The notes below the pieces were generated by a model. That model was not told the origin of the DNA, did not search any database, and saw only the letters and a program-made list of their open reading frames with translations. DNA of 64,000 nucleotides from Thalassovita litoralis (lineage in GTDB: Bacteria > Pseudomonadota > Alphaproteobacteria > Rhodobacterales > Rhodobacteraceae). How positions within the stretch are numbered: position 1 is the stretch's first letter; every line of letters starts with the position of its first letter. This document shows positions 1 through 9,143 of the stretch, piece by piece. The position numbers and the translations under genes were made by a program. The stretch covers positions 30,964 through 94,963 of the forward strand of contig NZ_FXTO01000014.1 of the NCBI RefSeq assembly GCF_900182725.1. Reading direction: 5' to 3'.

Positions 1-430
1 TGGCCACCAGATCATCAACCGAAACAGACGTGCCCGAGGAGTGCGCCGCAGCCGAAGCCGTTGAAGAAACAGCCGTTGCCAATTGTCCCTGTGCCACATC
101 TTCGTCCGAAAGCTGAATAGGTTTCGGGGCAAGGATCAACTGATCCGCAGGCGGTTCCGCGCTGCCGGTTGCCGCAACCGAATTGACCGCCAAGCCCTGA
201 TTGACCGCAGCCGCGCCTCCCGGATCGTCTGGCTGAATCCGCATCGGGCCTTCGGCGGCGCGAACCACGGGAATGCCGCTGACATCGCGTGCCACCAACT
301 GATAGCCCCAAACACCCACGCCAACAACCAGCGCCAGCGAAACCGCCGCCCCGGCCCAATTGGCCATTTTCCCGAATGCCATGCTGCCTTCGGGGGCATC
401 AAAGCCCCCGTTTGCCTGTATCTCCGCCAT
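1..430 (-). CDS. SPOR-type membrane protein, N-terminal part (partial)
   Basis: The gene runs off the left edge, leaving about 143 N-terminal codons. It starts at an ATG with a GGAG ribosome site 11 nt upstream. The product has a short cytoplasmic N-terminus, one membrane span at about residues 25-43 and then a long Ala/Pro/Gly-rich periplasmic linker. This is the layout of inner-membrane SPOR proteins, which bind denuded glycan strands at the septum. In roseobacters such a gene usually follows argS on the same strand, as here. The SPOR domain itself would lie beyond the edge, so the name rests on architecture and context. Confidence 0.7.
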   Translation of the reverse strand, partial: MAEIQANGGFDAPEGSMAFGKMANWAGAAVSLALVVGVGVWGYQLVARDVSGIPVVRAAEGPMRIQPDDPGGAAAVNQGLAVNSVAATGSAEPPADQLILAPKPIQLSDEDVAQGQLATAVSSTASAAAHSSGTSVSVDDLVA

Positions 431-506
431 ATGCGCCTCTGCTCCTTGGGGTTTTGGCCCCTTCGGTCTGCTCTGCTCTGCGTTTCCGGCGGGTGTTTCG
501 TGCGCT

Positions 507-2252
507 TTAGCGCATCTCTTCCGCCGGGGTTACGCCCAGAATACCAAGACCTGCGGAAATAACAACGGCTGTAGCCCGCGCAAGGGCGATTTTCGCCTGA
601 CTTGCTGCCGCATCCCCATCCTGAAGGAACCGCAAGGACATATCGTCATTGCCCCGGTTCCACAAAGAATGGAAATCCGATGCCAGTTCATACAGGAAAA
701 ATGCAATCCGGTGCGGCTCATTGGTGCGGCCCGCGATTTCCACCAGACGCGGCCATTCAGCCAGCTTCTTGGCCACGGTCAACTCAGCCTCGTGCGTCAG
801 GCCGGACAGGTCCGCTGCCGCAAGCGTGGCGTCATCATGGGCAATCCCGGCCTCGGTCGCCTTGCGCAGCACGGAACACACCCGCGCATGGGCATATTGC
901 ACATAGAAAACCGGGTTGTCCTTGGATTGTTCCAACACCTTATCGAAATCGAAATCCAGCGGCGCATCGTTTTTACGGGTCAGCATATGGAAGCGGGTCA
1001 CATCTGCGCCCACCTGATCCACCACATCGCGCAGGGTTACGAATGTCCCTGCCCGCTTGGACATTTTGAACGGTTCGCCATTCTTGAACAGTTTCACCAG
1101 TTGGATCAGCTTGATATCCAGCGGCACACGGTTTTCCGACAGCGCCGCAACGGCGGCTTTCATCCGTTTGACATACCCACCATGATCCGCGCCAAACACG
1201 TCGATCAGCAGATCAAAACCCCGGTCGATCTTGGTCCAGTGATAGGCAATGTCAGGGGCGAAATAGGTCCATTTGCCATCCGATTTCTGCACGGGGCGAT
1301 CCACGTCATCGCCGTATTCGGTGGATTTGAACAGGGTCTGCTCGCGCTCTTCCCAATCCTCGGGCAGCTTGCCCTTGGGCGGTTCCAGCACGCCCTCGTA
1401 GATCAGGCCCAACCCTTTCAGCCGGTCCAGCGCGGATTCGATCTGGCCGGTGCCATACAGCGATTTTTCGCTATAATAGACGTCCATTTTCACGCCCAGC
1501 GATGCCAGATCCTCGCGGATCATTTCCATCATCTTTTCGGTGGAAAATTCGCGCACATCGACCAGCCAATCGGCCTCGGGCTTGTCCAGCAGGCTATCGC
1601 CGTATTTTTCCTTCAGCGCCTCTCCAACGGGGATCAGGTAATCGCCGGGATACAGGCCTTCGGCGATTTCCGGCTCCAGCCCATTGGCCTCGCGGTAACG
1701 CTCAAAGGCCGATCGCGCCAGCACGTCGACCTGTGCGCCGCCATCGTTGATGTAATATTCGCGCGTCACGTTATAGCCCGCGTAATCCAGCAGGCTGGCC
1801 AGCGCATCGCCGAACACCGCGCCGCGGGTGTGGCCCACATGCATTGGGCCAGTGGGGTTGGCGCTGACGTATTCAACGTTCACCTTCTTGCCCTGCCCCA
1901 TGTCAGAGCGGCCATATTTCTTGCCTTCGGTCAGGGCGGTTTTCACGATCCCCTGCCACAGCCCCGCGTCCAGACGCAGGTTCAGGAACCCCGGACCGGC
2001 CACCTCGGCGCTGGTGATGCGGGCATCCGCGCCCAGACGCGCGGCCAGCTTTTCGGCGATGTCGCGGGGCTTCATCCGGGCGGGTTTGGCCAGTACCATC
2101 GCGGCATTGGTCGCCATGTCCCCATGCGCGGCATCGCGGGGCGGTTCCACCGCCACATTGGCATAATCCAGCCCTTCGGGCAGATCCCCGGCGGCAGCCA
2201 TTTGCCCCAGCGTATCCAGCACCAGCACGCGCATTTCGGTAAACAGGTTCAT
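507..2252 (-). CDS. argS: Arginyl-tRNA synthetase
   Basis: Class I aminoacyl-tRNA synthetase that charges tRNA-Arg in the cytoplasm. The 581-residue product has the N-terminal tRNA-binding additional domain, the HIGH-type motif as HVGH at about residues 138-141, the KMSK loop at about 396-399 followed by RAG, and the C-terminal DALR anticodon-binding helices ending in PAEEMR. Length is normal for the family. The ATG at 2252 is preferred over an upstream in-frame TTG at 2261 because AGGA lies 10 nt upstream of it. It sits 77 nt before the SPOR-type gene on the same strand, a common roseobacter order. Confidence 0.96.
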   Translation of the reverse strand: MNLFTEMRVLVLDTLGQMAAAGDLPEGLDYANVAVEPPRDAAHGDMATNAAMVLAKPARMKPRDIAEKLAARLGADARITSAEVAGPGFLNLRLDAGLWQGIVKTALTEGKKYGRSDMGQGKKVNVEYVSANPTGPMHVGHTRGAVFGDALASLLDYAGYNVTREYYINDGGAQVDVLARSAFERYREANGLEPEIAEGLYPGDYLIPVGEALKEKYGDSLLDKPEADWLVDVREFSTEKMMEMIREDLASLGVKMDVYYSEKSLYGTGQIESALDRLKGLGLIYEGVLEPPKGKLPEDWEEREQTLFKSTEYGDDVDRPVQKSDGKWTYFAPDIAYHWTKIDRGFDLLIDVFGADHGGYVKRMKAAVAALSENRVPLDIKLIQLVKLFKNGEPFKMSKRAGTFVTLRDVVDQVGADVTRFHMLTRKNDAPLDFDFDKVLEQSKDNPVFYVQYAHARVCSVLRKATEAGIAHDDATLAAADLSGLTHEAELTVAKKLAEWPRLVEIAGRTNEPHRIAFFLYELASDFHSLWNRGNDDMSLRFLQDGDAAASQAKIALARATAVVISAGLGILGVTPAEEMR

Positions 2253-2326
2253 CGCGATCAATCCTTTCGTCTTGCGCGGGGTTTACCACGCAAGGGTAAA
2301 AGGTCAACGCCCCCTGTTGGCTTGGT

Positions 2327-4150
2327 TTATGCGGCGGGGTCTTTCACAAGCTTCGGTGGGGAAAAATGCACCAACTGCACCCCGTCGCCCCCTTTCAGGC
2401 GGCTGTCTTCACGCGGGAACCGTAATTGCCCGTTTGGATAGATTGCCACGATCAACAGGGCGTCAGGGCGATCCGCTTGCCATTGTGCGAAATCATATTC
2501 AGACGTCAGGCCAGTGGTACGAAATTCCCATCCGGCCCGGATCAACGCGTGTAAATCCTCCAGACTTTTGCCTTGGGCAAAAACGCGCCCGCCCAACGTG
2601 GCAGGCAGGGCATAGCGGGCCTGATTTTCCTTGGCACGGGCCAGTTGAAACACGTTGTCCCGCCCGTATTCCGGGGCCAAATCCGTTGTGACCAGCGTGT
2701 TATAGGCATCATTATCGGTCAGCGCGACCAGCCGGGTAAAGCGGGCCAGTTCCAGATTATGCTCTGCCGCTTCCGACAGAATATCGCCATAGAAGGTGGA
2801 AATGCCCGCATGGCGCGCCGCCTGTAAACGCCCCCGGTTCATATCGGCGATCAGCACCTCGACCTTGGCTTTTTGCAAGGCTTCGGCCAATGCCGTGGAC
2901 CACGCCGATCCCCCGACCAACAAAATGCCCGGCGCATCGCCGCCCGCCAAGCCCAACGCCTGCGCCAACGGTTTCAACGTAAACCCATGCAAGACCACCG
3001 TGGCCGTCACCAAAACAAAGGCCAAAGGCGCCACCAGCGCCCCATCCGCAACCCCCAAGGCCGCCAGACGTTCGCCAAACAGCCCCGCCACCGCCACCAG
3101 CACCACGCCGCGCGGTCCGGTCAGTGCAATCAGCGCCTTTTCGCGCCACGGCAGCCCGGTGCCGATCAGCGACAGGATCACCGTCAGGGGCCGCGCCAAC
3201 AGCACAACCGCCCCCACGAACAAGGCTGCCCGCCACGTCAGTTGCCCCAGCATGGCAAAATCCAGCGAAGCCGCCAGCAGGATAAACACGCCCGACACCA
3301 ACAACACCGTGGCATGTTCCTTGAACCGCAGGATTTCCGCATATGACGGCAACCCCGCATTGGCGATCACAACCCCCATCACAGTCACCGCCAGCAGCCC
3401 GCTTTCATGCAAGACGGAATCCGTGGCCGCAAAAACCGCCAGCAACGTGGCAAATAACACGGGCACTTTCATATATTCCGGCACCCAGCCGCGCCGGAAT
3501 GCCGTGGCCAGCCCATAGCCCGCGGCGGCCCCTGCCGCCCCGGCCAAGGCAATCCCCAACACCAATTCCTGCGTCGCGTGCCACCCCGAAGACGCCGTGC
3601 TGCGCACCATCACCACCTCGAACGCCAGCACTGCCGCCAAGGCACCGATGGGATCGTTGACGATTGCCTCCCATTGCAGCAACGCAGCGGGGCGGCGCGA
3701 CAGTTTTGCCTGCCGCAGCAGCGGGGCAATCACTGTGGGGCCGGTGACGATCATAATGCCACCGAAAACGGCGCTGGTTTGCCAATCCAGACCCGCCGCA
3801 TAATGCAGCGCCAGGGCGGAGCTCAGCCATCCCAGCGGTGCGCCGACGAACACCAGCCGTCGCACCCCCTTGGCCGCATCCATCAGCTTGGCCCGGTCCA
3901 GCGTCAGCCCGCCTTCGAACAGGATGATCGCCACGGCAATGGAAATGATTGGTCCCACCAGCGGGCCAATATCGCGCGCCGGGTCCAGAAATCCCGTCAC
4001 CGGCCCAGCAATGATCCCGGCCACCAACATCAGCACAATGGCGGGCATCTGCATTCGCCACGCCAGAAATTGCGCCCCCACGCCCAACACACCAACAAGC
4101 GCAATCGCGGTCATCGGGTCCAAAGCCCCGGCCAAATCCTGCGTGACCAT
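2327..4150 (-). CDS. Monovalent cation/H+ antiporter with RCK (TrkA-N) domain
   Basis: Integral membrane antiporter of the NhaP-type CPA1 group. About twelve hydrophobic segments fill residues 1-390, including the FEGGLTLD signature near residue 100. A cytoplasmic nucleotide-binding RCK/TrkA-N fold follows from about residue 400 (GILLVGGSAWSTA, then an acidic residue ending the second strand). Such proteins exchange Na+ or K+ for protons and are gated by nucleotide binding; the ion here cannot be read from sequence. It begins 5 nt after dgt on the same strand and so is probably co-transcribed. The gene separates argS from dgt, which are often closer together in related genomes. Confidence 0.88.
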   Translation of the reverse strand: MVTQDLAGALDPMTAIALVGVLGVGAQFLAWRMQMPAIVLMLVAGIIAGPVTGFLDPARDIGPLVGPIISIAVAIILFEGGLTLDRAKLMDAAKGVRRLVFVGAPLGWLSSALALHYAAGLDWQTSAVFGGIMIVTGPTVIAPLLRQAKLSRRPAALLQWEAIVNDPIGALAAVLAFEVVMVRSTASSGWHATQELVLGIALAGAAGAAAGYGLATAFRRGWVPEYMKVPVLFATLLAVFAATDSVLHESGLLAVTVMGVVIANAGLPSYAEILRFKEHATVLLVSGVFILLAASLDFAMLGQLTWRAALFVGAVVLLARPLTVILSLIGTGLPWREKALIALTGPRGVVLVAVAGLFGERLAALGVADGALVAPLAFVLVTATVVLHGFTLKPLAQALGLAGGDAPGILLVGGSAWSTALAEALQKAKVEVLIADMNRGRLQAARHAGISTFYGDILSEAAEHNLELARFTRLVALTDNDAYNTLVTTDLAPEYGRDNVFQLARAKENQARYALPATLGGRVFAQGKSLEDLHALIRAGWEFRTTGLTSEYDFAQWQADRPDALLIVAIYPNGQLRFPREDSRLKGGDGVQLVHFSPPKLVKDPAA

Positions 4151-4155
4151 CTGTA

Positions 4156-5343
4156 TCAGCCCCCGCGCTGAATGGGTGTGGCGCGGCGGCCTGCCGGAAT
4201 AGCCTGCCGTCCGGTCAGCCGCTCATGTTCCTGAAGAGCGAACCGATCCGTCATGCCCGCGATATAATCCGAAACGATCCGCGCCAGCGTGGTATCTGTC
4301 TGCGCCTCCTGCACATCCTTGCGCCATTGCCGCGGCAGGATTTCCGGCTGTTTCATATAGATCGCGAATAATTCGCGCACCACATCGGTGACATAACTGC
4401 GCACCTCGACCACCTCGGGGGCGCGGTACATGCGATGGAACAGAAATTCGCGGATGATTTTCAGGTCACTCCAAAGGGCGGGCGAAAACTGCGCCATCAT
4501 CCGCCCGGCCCCACGCACATCCGCGACGGATTGCGGGTTCAGTTCGCGCAGATTGGCCTGCGTCACGGCGATCACGTCCTCGACCAGCACGCCAAAAAAC
4601 CGGCGCAGCGCCTCGTGGCGGCGGCGGTAATAGTTCAGGCCGGGGTATTTGGCATCCACCTCGGCAAAACAGCCATCCAGAATAGGCATCTCTGCCAGCT
4701 CATCGGTGGAAAACAGCTCGGCCCGCAACCCATCATGCAGGTCGTGATTGTTATAGGCGATGTCATCAGACAACGCGGCCACCTGCGCCTCGGCGCTGGC
4801 ATGGGTGTGCAGTTCCAGATCGTGCCGTCTGTCATAATCCGCCAAGGCCCACGGGATATCCCCCGTCACAGGGCCATTGTGCTTGGCGATCCCCTCCAGC
4901 GTTTCCCACGTCAGGTTCAGCCCATCCCATTCGGCATAGTGCCGTTCCAGATTGGTGACGATACGGATGGCCTGTGCGTTATGATCAAAGCCGCCATAGG
5001 GGGCCATCAGTTCCGCCAGCGCATCCTCGCCAGTATGACCGAACGGCGTATGCCCCAGATCATGCGCCAGCGCCACGGCTTCGGTCAGTTCCCGGTTCAA
5101 CCCCAGCGTTCCCGCGATGGTCCGTGCCACCTGCGCCACCTCGATGGAATGGGTCAGGCGGGTGCGGAAATAATCGCCTTCGTGTTCGATAAAAACCTGT
5201 GTCTTGTGCTTCAGCCGCCGAAACGCGCTGGCGTGAATGATCCGGTCGCGATCCCGTTGAAAACAGGACCGAAATGCGCTTTCTTCTTCGGGATAAAGCC
5301 GACCGCGGCTTTGGCCGGGGTCCGATGCAAAGGGGGCTGCCAT
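4156..5343 (-). CDS. dgt: dGTP triphosphohydrolase-like HD protein
   Basis: Cytoplasmic HD-domain enzyme that hydrolyses dNTPs to the nucleoside and triphosphate. The metal ligands are visible: His in RTRLTH at about residue 65 and the His-Asp pair in AHDLGH at about 94-95, with the conserved FGHTGE downstream. Length (395 aa) suits the proteobacterial dGTPase-like group. An open frame extends 18 codons further up, but the ATG at 5343 has AAGGA about 10 nt upstream and the extension overlaps the promoter region shared with erpA. It is divergent from erpA, as in many alphaproteobacteria. Substrate preference between dGTP and other dNTPs is not decided by sequence. Confidence 0.92.
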   Translation of the reverse strand: MAAPFASDPGQSRGRLYPEEESAFRSCFQRDRDRIIHASAFRRLKHKTQVFIEHEGDYFRTRLTHSIEVAQVARTIAGTLGLNRELTEAVALAHDLGHTPFGHTGEDALAELMAPYGGFDHNAQAIRIVTNLERHYAEWDGLNLTWETLEGIAKHNGPVTGDIPWALADYDRRHDLELHTHASAEAQVAALSDDIAYNNHDLHDGLRAELFSTDELAEMPILDGCFAEVDAKYPGLNYYRRRHEALRRFFGVLVEDVIAVTQANLRELNPQSVADVRGAGRMMAQFSPALWSDLKIIREFLFHRMYRAPEVVEVRSYVTDVVRELFAIYMKQPEILPRQWRKDVQEAQTDTTLARIVSDYIAGMTDRFALQEHERLTGRQAIPAGRRATPIQRGG

Positions 5344-5428
5344 GCCTAACTGGTCCTTGTCGCCTGTACGTCCCCCACATATATTGCATTGCAGCACCCA
5401 AAGAAACCGTGCAGGAGCCTGAAATCAC

Positions 5429-5752
5429 ATGCAATTGCCCCCAAAAGTGACCGACCGTGCCTTTGCCCGCCTGTCTGAAATCGGCGCAAATGCGCAAGGA
5501 CAAGCCCTGCGCATCGCCGTCGAAGGCGGCGGGTGTTCAGGTTTTCAATATGAAATCAAACTGGATCACCCCACCACGGACGACCTGATCCTTGAAGGGG
5601 CTGGCGAAAAAGTCGTGGTCGACAGCGTATCGCTGCCGTTTTTGACCGGGGCGACGATTGATTTCACCGAAGAATTGATTGGTGCGCGCTTCGTGATCGA
5701 CAATCCCAATGCCACGTCCTCTTGTGGCTGTGGCACATCCTTTTCGATGTAA
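5429..5752 (+). CDS. erpA: A-type iron-sulfur carrier (ErpA/HesB family)
   Basis: Small cytoplasmic carrier that receives Fe-S clusters from the assembly scaffold and passes them to apo-enzymes. The 107-residue product has the three conserved cysteines: Cys36 in GGGCSGFQY and Cys99/Cys101 in the C-terminal SCGCG. The start ATG follows GGAG by 11 nt. Fe-S enzymes encoded in this window (edd, ispG) are plausible clients, though that link is only inference. ErpA and IscA are hard to separate by sequence alone; the symbol is given because of the position opposite dgt. Confidence 0.88.
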   Translation: MQLPPKVTDRAFARLSEIGANAQGQALRIAVEGGGCSGFQYEIKLDHPTTDDLILEGAGEKVVVDSVSLPFLTGATIDFTEELIGARFVIDNPNATSSCGCGTSFSM

Positions 5753-5767
5753 CCAATATCCGGCTTC

Positions 5768-5843
5768 TTTCTGATCCCAAATACTCCCGCCGGAGGCCCG
5801 GAAAATTGCAAATTTTCCGTTCAAAATTCTTTTAAAGAATTTT
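5768..5843. repeat. Intergenic repeat box plus two AT-rich hairpins between convergent genes
   Basis: The 5' part (5768-5799) contains the AAATACTCCC box seen, in longer form, at three other intergenic sites in this window. It is followed by two perfect stem-loops: GGAAAATT / AATTTTCC at 5800-5818 with a 3-nt loop, and AAAATTCTT / AAGAATTTT at 5823-5843 with a 3-nt loop. They lie between the ends of erpA and the GNAT gene, which converge. The site is consistent with a bidirectional transcription stop, but the stems lack a classic U-run. Confidence 0.55.
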
Positions 5844-5865
5844 ACCCACCCCTTACTGCTGCGGA

Positions 5866-6309
5866 TCAGCTTAACTGTTTCTCAAAGAACACCCGTGCAA
5901 ACCCGTCTTCGACACGGCGACCTGTCTCGACATAGCCCATGCCGGGGTAGATCGACAAATTTTCAACCATCTTTTCATTGGTATAAAGACGCACAGCAGC
6001 GATCCCCATCCTGCGGGCTGTATCTTCGCAATAACGGATCAACGCCTTCCCGATACCACCGCCTGCCGCTTCGGGAAAAACCGCGACATTCTCCAGCATC
6101 ATATGCGCGTCTTCCGGGTAAAACACGATAAACCCTTGCAAGCTACCGTCCCGAACGGACACGAACACACGGCCCTGCGCAATCTGACGGGCAAAATCCG
6201 CAATCATTGGCGCTGGTTTTTGCCCTATCAGCGGCACGTAACGGACATATGCAGCCTCGGCACATTGCCGGATTGCGGTTTCATCTTCTGCGGTCGCTTG
6301 CCGGATCAT
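5866..6309 (-). CDS. GNAT family N-acetyltransferase
   Basis: Predicted acetyl-CoA-dependent N-acetyltransferase of 147 residues covering one GNAT fold. The acetyl-CoA pyrophosphate loop is GGGIGKALI at about residues 82-90, preceded by the beta-4 strand LENVAVFPEA, and a Tyr near the end (MGYVETGRR) occupies the usual general-acid region. The start chosen is the ATG at 6309 with AAAGGG just upstream; the frame is open 6 codons further. The substrate (protein, antibiotic or small amine) cannot be inferred. It is a single gene between erpA and xthA. Confidence 0.85.
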   Translation of the reverse strand: MIRQATAEDETAIRQCAEAAYVRYVPLIGQKPAPMIADFARQIAQGRVFVSVRDGSLQGFIVFYPEDAHMMLENVAVFPEAAGGGIGKALIRYCEDTARRMGIAAVRLYTNEKMVENLSIYPGMGYVETGRRVEDGFARVFFEKQLS

Positions 6310-6376
6310 GTCACACCCTTTGTCCACAGATCATACTGCGCGCAACCAGTGGCAGGACACAAGCCAGCAGGCGGCT

Positions 6377-7183
6377 TCATGCATCCAGTTCAATCCAGAC
6401 CGGCACGTGATCCGAAGGTTTTTCACGCCCGCGCACCTCTCGGTCAATGCGGCAGTCCTGCAAAAGATCGGCACATTGCGGGCTTAGCAGGAAATGGTCG
6501 ATCCGAATCCCATCATCCCGGTTCCATGCCCCGGCCTGATAATCCCAGAACGAATAATGCCCCGGCCCACGGGTGCGGGCGCGGAATGCTTCGGTAAAGC
6601 CAAGGTTCAGAATCTTTCGGAATGCCGCGCGGCTTTCGGGGCGGAATAACGCATCTTCACGCCAGACATCCGGGCGCTTGGCATCTTCTTCTTGAGGAAT
6701 AATGTTGTAATCCCCTGCCATCAGCGCGGGCATTTCGCTGTCCAGCAATGCCTGCGCGCGCTGGCGCATCCGTTCCATCCAAGCCAGTTTGTAGGCGTAT
6801 TTCCCCCCCGCCACTGGGGTGCCGTCCGGCTCCAGTTCAACCGGATTGCCATTTGGCAGGTATAAGCCGCAAATCCGGATCGCCGTTTTCCCGACTACAG
6901 TCGCTTCGATCCAGCGGGCCTGTTCGTCGCTTTCATCGCCCGGCAATCCGCGAGTCACATCCTCTAACGGCAGCTTTGACAGGATCGCCACGCCGTTGAA
7001 ACTTTTCTGGCCATGCGTTTCCACGTTATAGCCACGGTCTTCGAAAATTTCGCGCGGAAAGGCATCGTCCACCGATTTGATTTCCTGCAACACCACCACG
7101 TCAGGTTGGGCGTCGTCCAGCCAATCCGGCAAGGCATTGATCCGCGCCTTGATGCCATTGATGTTGAACGTGGCGATTTTCAT
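6377..7183 (-). CDS. xthA: Exodeoxyribonuclease III / AP endonuclease
   Basis: Mg2+-dependent repair nuclease of the exonuclease-endonuclease-phosphatase fold, acting at abasic sites and 3' blocked ends. The product starts MKIATFNINGIKAR; the metal-binding Glu is in LQEIK at about residue 34, GDYNI lies near residue 150 and the catalytic DHVPVW comes at the C-terminus. At 268 residues it matches ExoIII. The N-terminal Asn (FNINGIK) is the family metal ligand. Start and end are unambiguous. Confidence 0.94.
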   Translation of the reverse strand: MKIATFNINGIKARINALPDWLDDAQPDVVVLQEIKSVDDAFPREIFEDRGYNVETHGQKSFNGVAILSKLPLEDVTRGLPGDESDEQARWIEATVVGKTAIRICGLYLPNGNPVELEPDGTPVAGGKYAYKLAWMERMRQRAQALLDSEMPALMAGDYNIIPQEEDAKRPDVWREDALFRPESRAAFRKILNLGFTEAFRARTRGPGHYSFWDYQAGAWNRDDGIRIDHFLLSPQCADLLQDCRIDREVRGREKPSDHVPVWIELDA

Positions 7184-7286
7184 GCGCGCTCTCCTGCTGG
7201 GTTTATCTCTCTATGCCTTGTGGTTCGCCCATTGCGCAACCCTCTGCCAAGACATCCGCAGAAGGGTATTGGGGACACAAGTCAGT

Positions 7287-8465
7287 TCAGGCCACATGCG
7301 GCTGGCGGGTTTCATCATGCAGATACAGCCAGTCGAATTGATGCATCATCCGATCCGGCATCAATGCCCCGCCCAATCGCAATGCAGTATGGGCGGCAAA
7401 TCGAAACGGCGAAAAGCCCAAGTGATATTTCCACGCGTTGCCCGTGGCGGCATTGATAACCTTTGTCGCGCGGGCGCGGCGGCGCGGTTGATAGGCCGCC
7501 AGACCTGCGGCGAGACTGTCTGTCATGGCCAGCTCATCCGCCAAAGCCCAGGCATCTTCCAACCCCATACTGGCCCCTTGCGCCAGAAAGGGCAGCGTTG
7601 GATGCGCGGCATCGCCAAGAATGGCCGTATTTTCACCAAACCACCGGGCCGCCACCGGATGACGGAACAGACCCCACAGGTTTACTTCGGACACCTGCGC
7701 CAGCATTTGCGACACCTCTGGCCCGAAATCCGCAAAGGCCGCACGCAGATTTGCCGGGTCATCCGCGTGGTTCCAGCCTTCGTCGGTCCAGCTACGGCGT
7801 TCCTGCACCGCCACGATATTCACCAGATCGCCCCCGCGCAGCGGATAGCTGACCACATGCCGCCCCGGCCCCATATGCACACGGGCCACCGGCCCCAGCC
7901 CCAGCGTGTTCGGAACGGTAGCCCGCCAAGCAACCTGCCGGGTGAAAAACGGCCGATCTGCCCCGTTCAGCGCCCGACGGCTGGGCGAATGCAACCCATC
8001 CGCCCCAATCACAAGATCCGGGTGCAGGTCCGCGCCCGTAGTCAGGCGGATCGTGGGGGGATTGCCCGGCACCACATCGGACACCTGTTGCAGCAGGCGC
8101 AGCTTTACCCCGGCATCGCGCGCGCCTTCGGCCAACAGGTCAATCAGATCGGCGCGGTGAACGAAATAGTAATTGCGGTTCTCCAGCCGGGTCAGATCCA
8201 GCCGCAGCACCTCGCCCTTGCGGTAATCGCGCAGGCTGACCGCCTGTCCCTGAACGGCCCGGCGGCGCAAGGCATCCCCCAGCCCAAGCGCGTCTAACAC
8301 CGCAAACCCATTGGGGCTGATTTGCAGACCGGCGCCGACCTCGCTGATTTCGGCGGCCTGTTCCAAAACCGTGACCGACGCTCCCCGCAAGGCCAGCGCC
8401 CGCGATGCGGCCAAACCTGCGATTCCGCCGCCAATGACTGCGATTTTCATACCCAGAAGATTCAT
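7287..8465 (-). CDS. FAD-dependent aromatic-ring monooxygenase (salicylate hydroxylase-like)
   Basis: Group A flavoprotein hydroxylase using NAD(P)H and O2. Visible signatures are the Rossmann GGGIAG at the N-terminus for FAD, the DG motif (VIGADGLHSPSR) near the middle and the GD motif (LGDAAHPTLPF) near residue 290, followed by GASMGLEDA. About 392 residues, normal for salicylate / 3-hydroxybenzoate hydroxylases. The ATG at 8465 is selected because AAAGGA lies 5 nt upstream; an ATG at 8450 starts directly at the Rossmann strand, and the longer frame above overlaps dksA and its terminator. The substrate is unknown; no ring-cleavage gene is nearby. Confidence 0.87.
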   Translation of the reverse strand: MNLLGMKIAVIGGGIAGLAASRALALRGASVTVLEQAAEISEVGAGLQISPNGFAVLDALGLGDALRRRAVQGQAVSLRDYRKGEVLRLDLTRLENRNYYFVHRADLIDLLAEGARDAGVKLRLLQQVSDVVPGNPPTIRLTTGADLHPDLVIGADGLHSPSRRALNGADRPFFTRQVAWRATVPNTLGLGPVARVHMGPGRHVVSYPLRGGDLVNIVAVQERRSWTDEGWNHADDPANLRAAFADFGPEVSQMLAQVSEVNLWGLFRHPVAARWFGENTAILGDAAHPTLPFLAQGASMGLEDAWALADELAMTDSLAAGLAAYQPRRRARATKVINAATGNAWKYHLGFSPFRFAAHTALRLGGALMPDRMMHQFDWLYLHDETRQPHVA

Positions 8466-8482
8466 GGCATTCCTTTGAAACG

Positions 8483-8510
8483 AAAAAACGCCGGAGGCAA
8501 ACCCCGGCGC
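8483..8510 (-). terminator. Rho-independent terminator of dksA
   Basis: On the minus strand a GC stem (CGCCGG / CCGGCG, with two more G-C pairs around a bulge) is followed directly by six U residues. It begins 29 nt after the dksA stop and ends 17 nt before the monooxygenase start, so that gene would need read-through or a promoter inside this short gap. Confidence 0.85.
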
Positions 8511-8539
8511 TTCTATCTGAAAACAGGCATTCGCCGCGA

Positions 8540-8962
8540 TCAGTCGTCGCGATGCACCTTTTCGCGCCGTTCGTGACGTTCCTGCGCCTCCAGGCTCATG
8601 GTGGCGATGGGACGCGCGTCCAGCCGTTTCAGGCTGATCGGTTCCCCAGTCACTTCGCAATATCCATATTCGCCTTCTTCGATACGGCGCAGGGCCGCGT
8701 CGATCTTGGACACCAGTTTGCGCTGCCGGTCACGGGTCCGCAATTCCAGCGCACGGTCGGTTTCTTCGGACGCACGATCTGCAATATCGGGGATATTGCG
8801 CGTGTTGTCCTGAAGCCCTTCGATCGTGTCGCGGCTGTCTTCAAGGATATCGTTTTTCCAGTTGAGTAATTTGCGCCGGAAATATTCCAACTGGCGCTCA
8901 TTCATGAATGGTTCATCTTCCGCCGGACGGTAATCGTCGGAAATAAAGGTTTCGGCCTTCAT
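8540..8962 (-). CDS. dksA: RNA polymerase-binding transcription factor DksA, one-Cys zinc-finger type
   Basis: Binds the RNA polymerase secondary channel and, with ppGpp, adjusts rRNA and amino-acid promoters. About 140 residues: N-terminal segment, long coiled coil (about 30-90), C-terminal finger region. The four zinc-ligand positions read Cys102, Thr105, Ser123 and Ala126, so only one of the four canonical cysteines remains. Zinc-independent DksA variants are known in Pseudomonas and Rhodobacter relatives. Start at 8962 (MKAETF) has a GAGGGG site; an in-frame ATG at 9013 with GGGAGGG would add 17 residues and is a real alternative. The gene is followed by its own terminator. Confidence 0.92.
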   Translation of the reverse strand: MKAETFISDDYRPAEDEPFMNERQLEYFRRKLLNWKNDILEDSRDTIEGLQDNTRNIPDIADRASEETDRALELRTRDRQRKLVSKIDAALRRIEEGEYGYCEVTGEPISLKRLDARPIATMSLEAQERHERREKVHRDD

Positions 8963-9143
8963 CTCTTTCCCCTCTACAAGGTCAACCTCAGCCAAGGACG
9001 TATGATTTGACATCTGGGCACCCTCCCGCCGCCGACTTAACGCAAGACTTAGGCATTGTCACTACCCTTAAACGCCACTTATTGCGGCCCGGTGCTGTTC
9101 AAGCTACTGTGTGCCGCGAAGAGGGCAAGAGGGTGATGGAACC

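Noticed and set aside
360..2441. Very long open frame on the plus strand across argS
   Set aside because: It lies antisense to a clear arginyl-tRNA synthetase and results from high GC and codon bias; its translation shows no domain or start signal.
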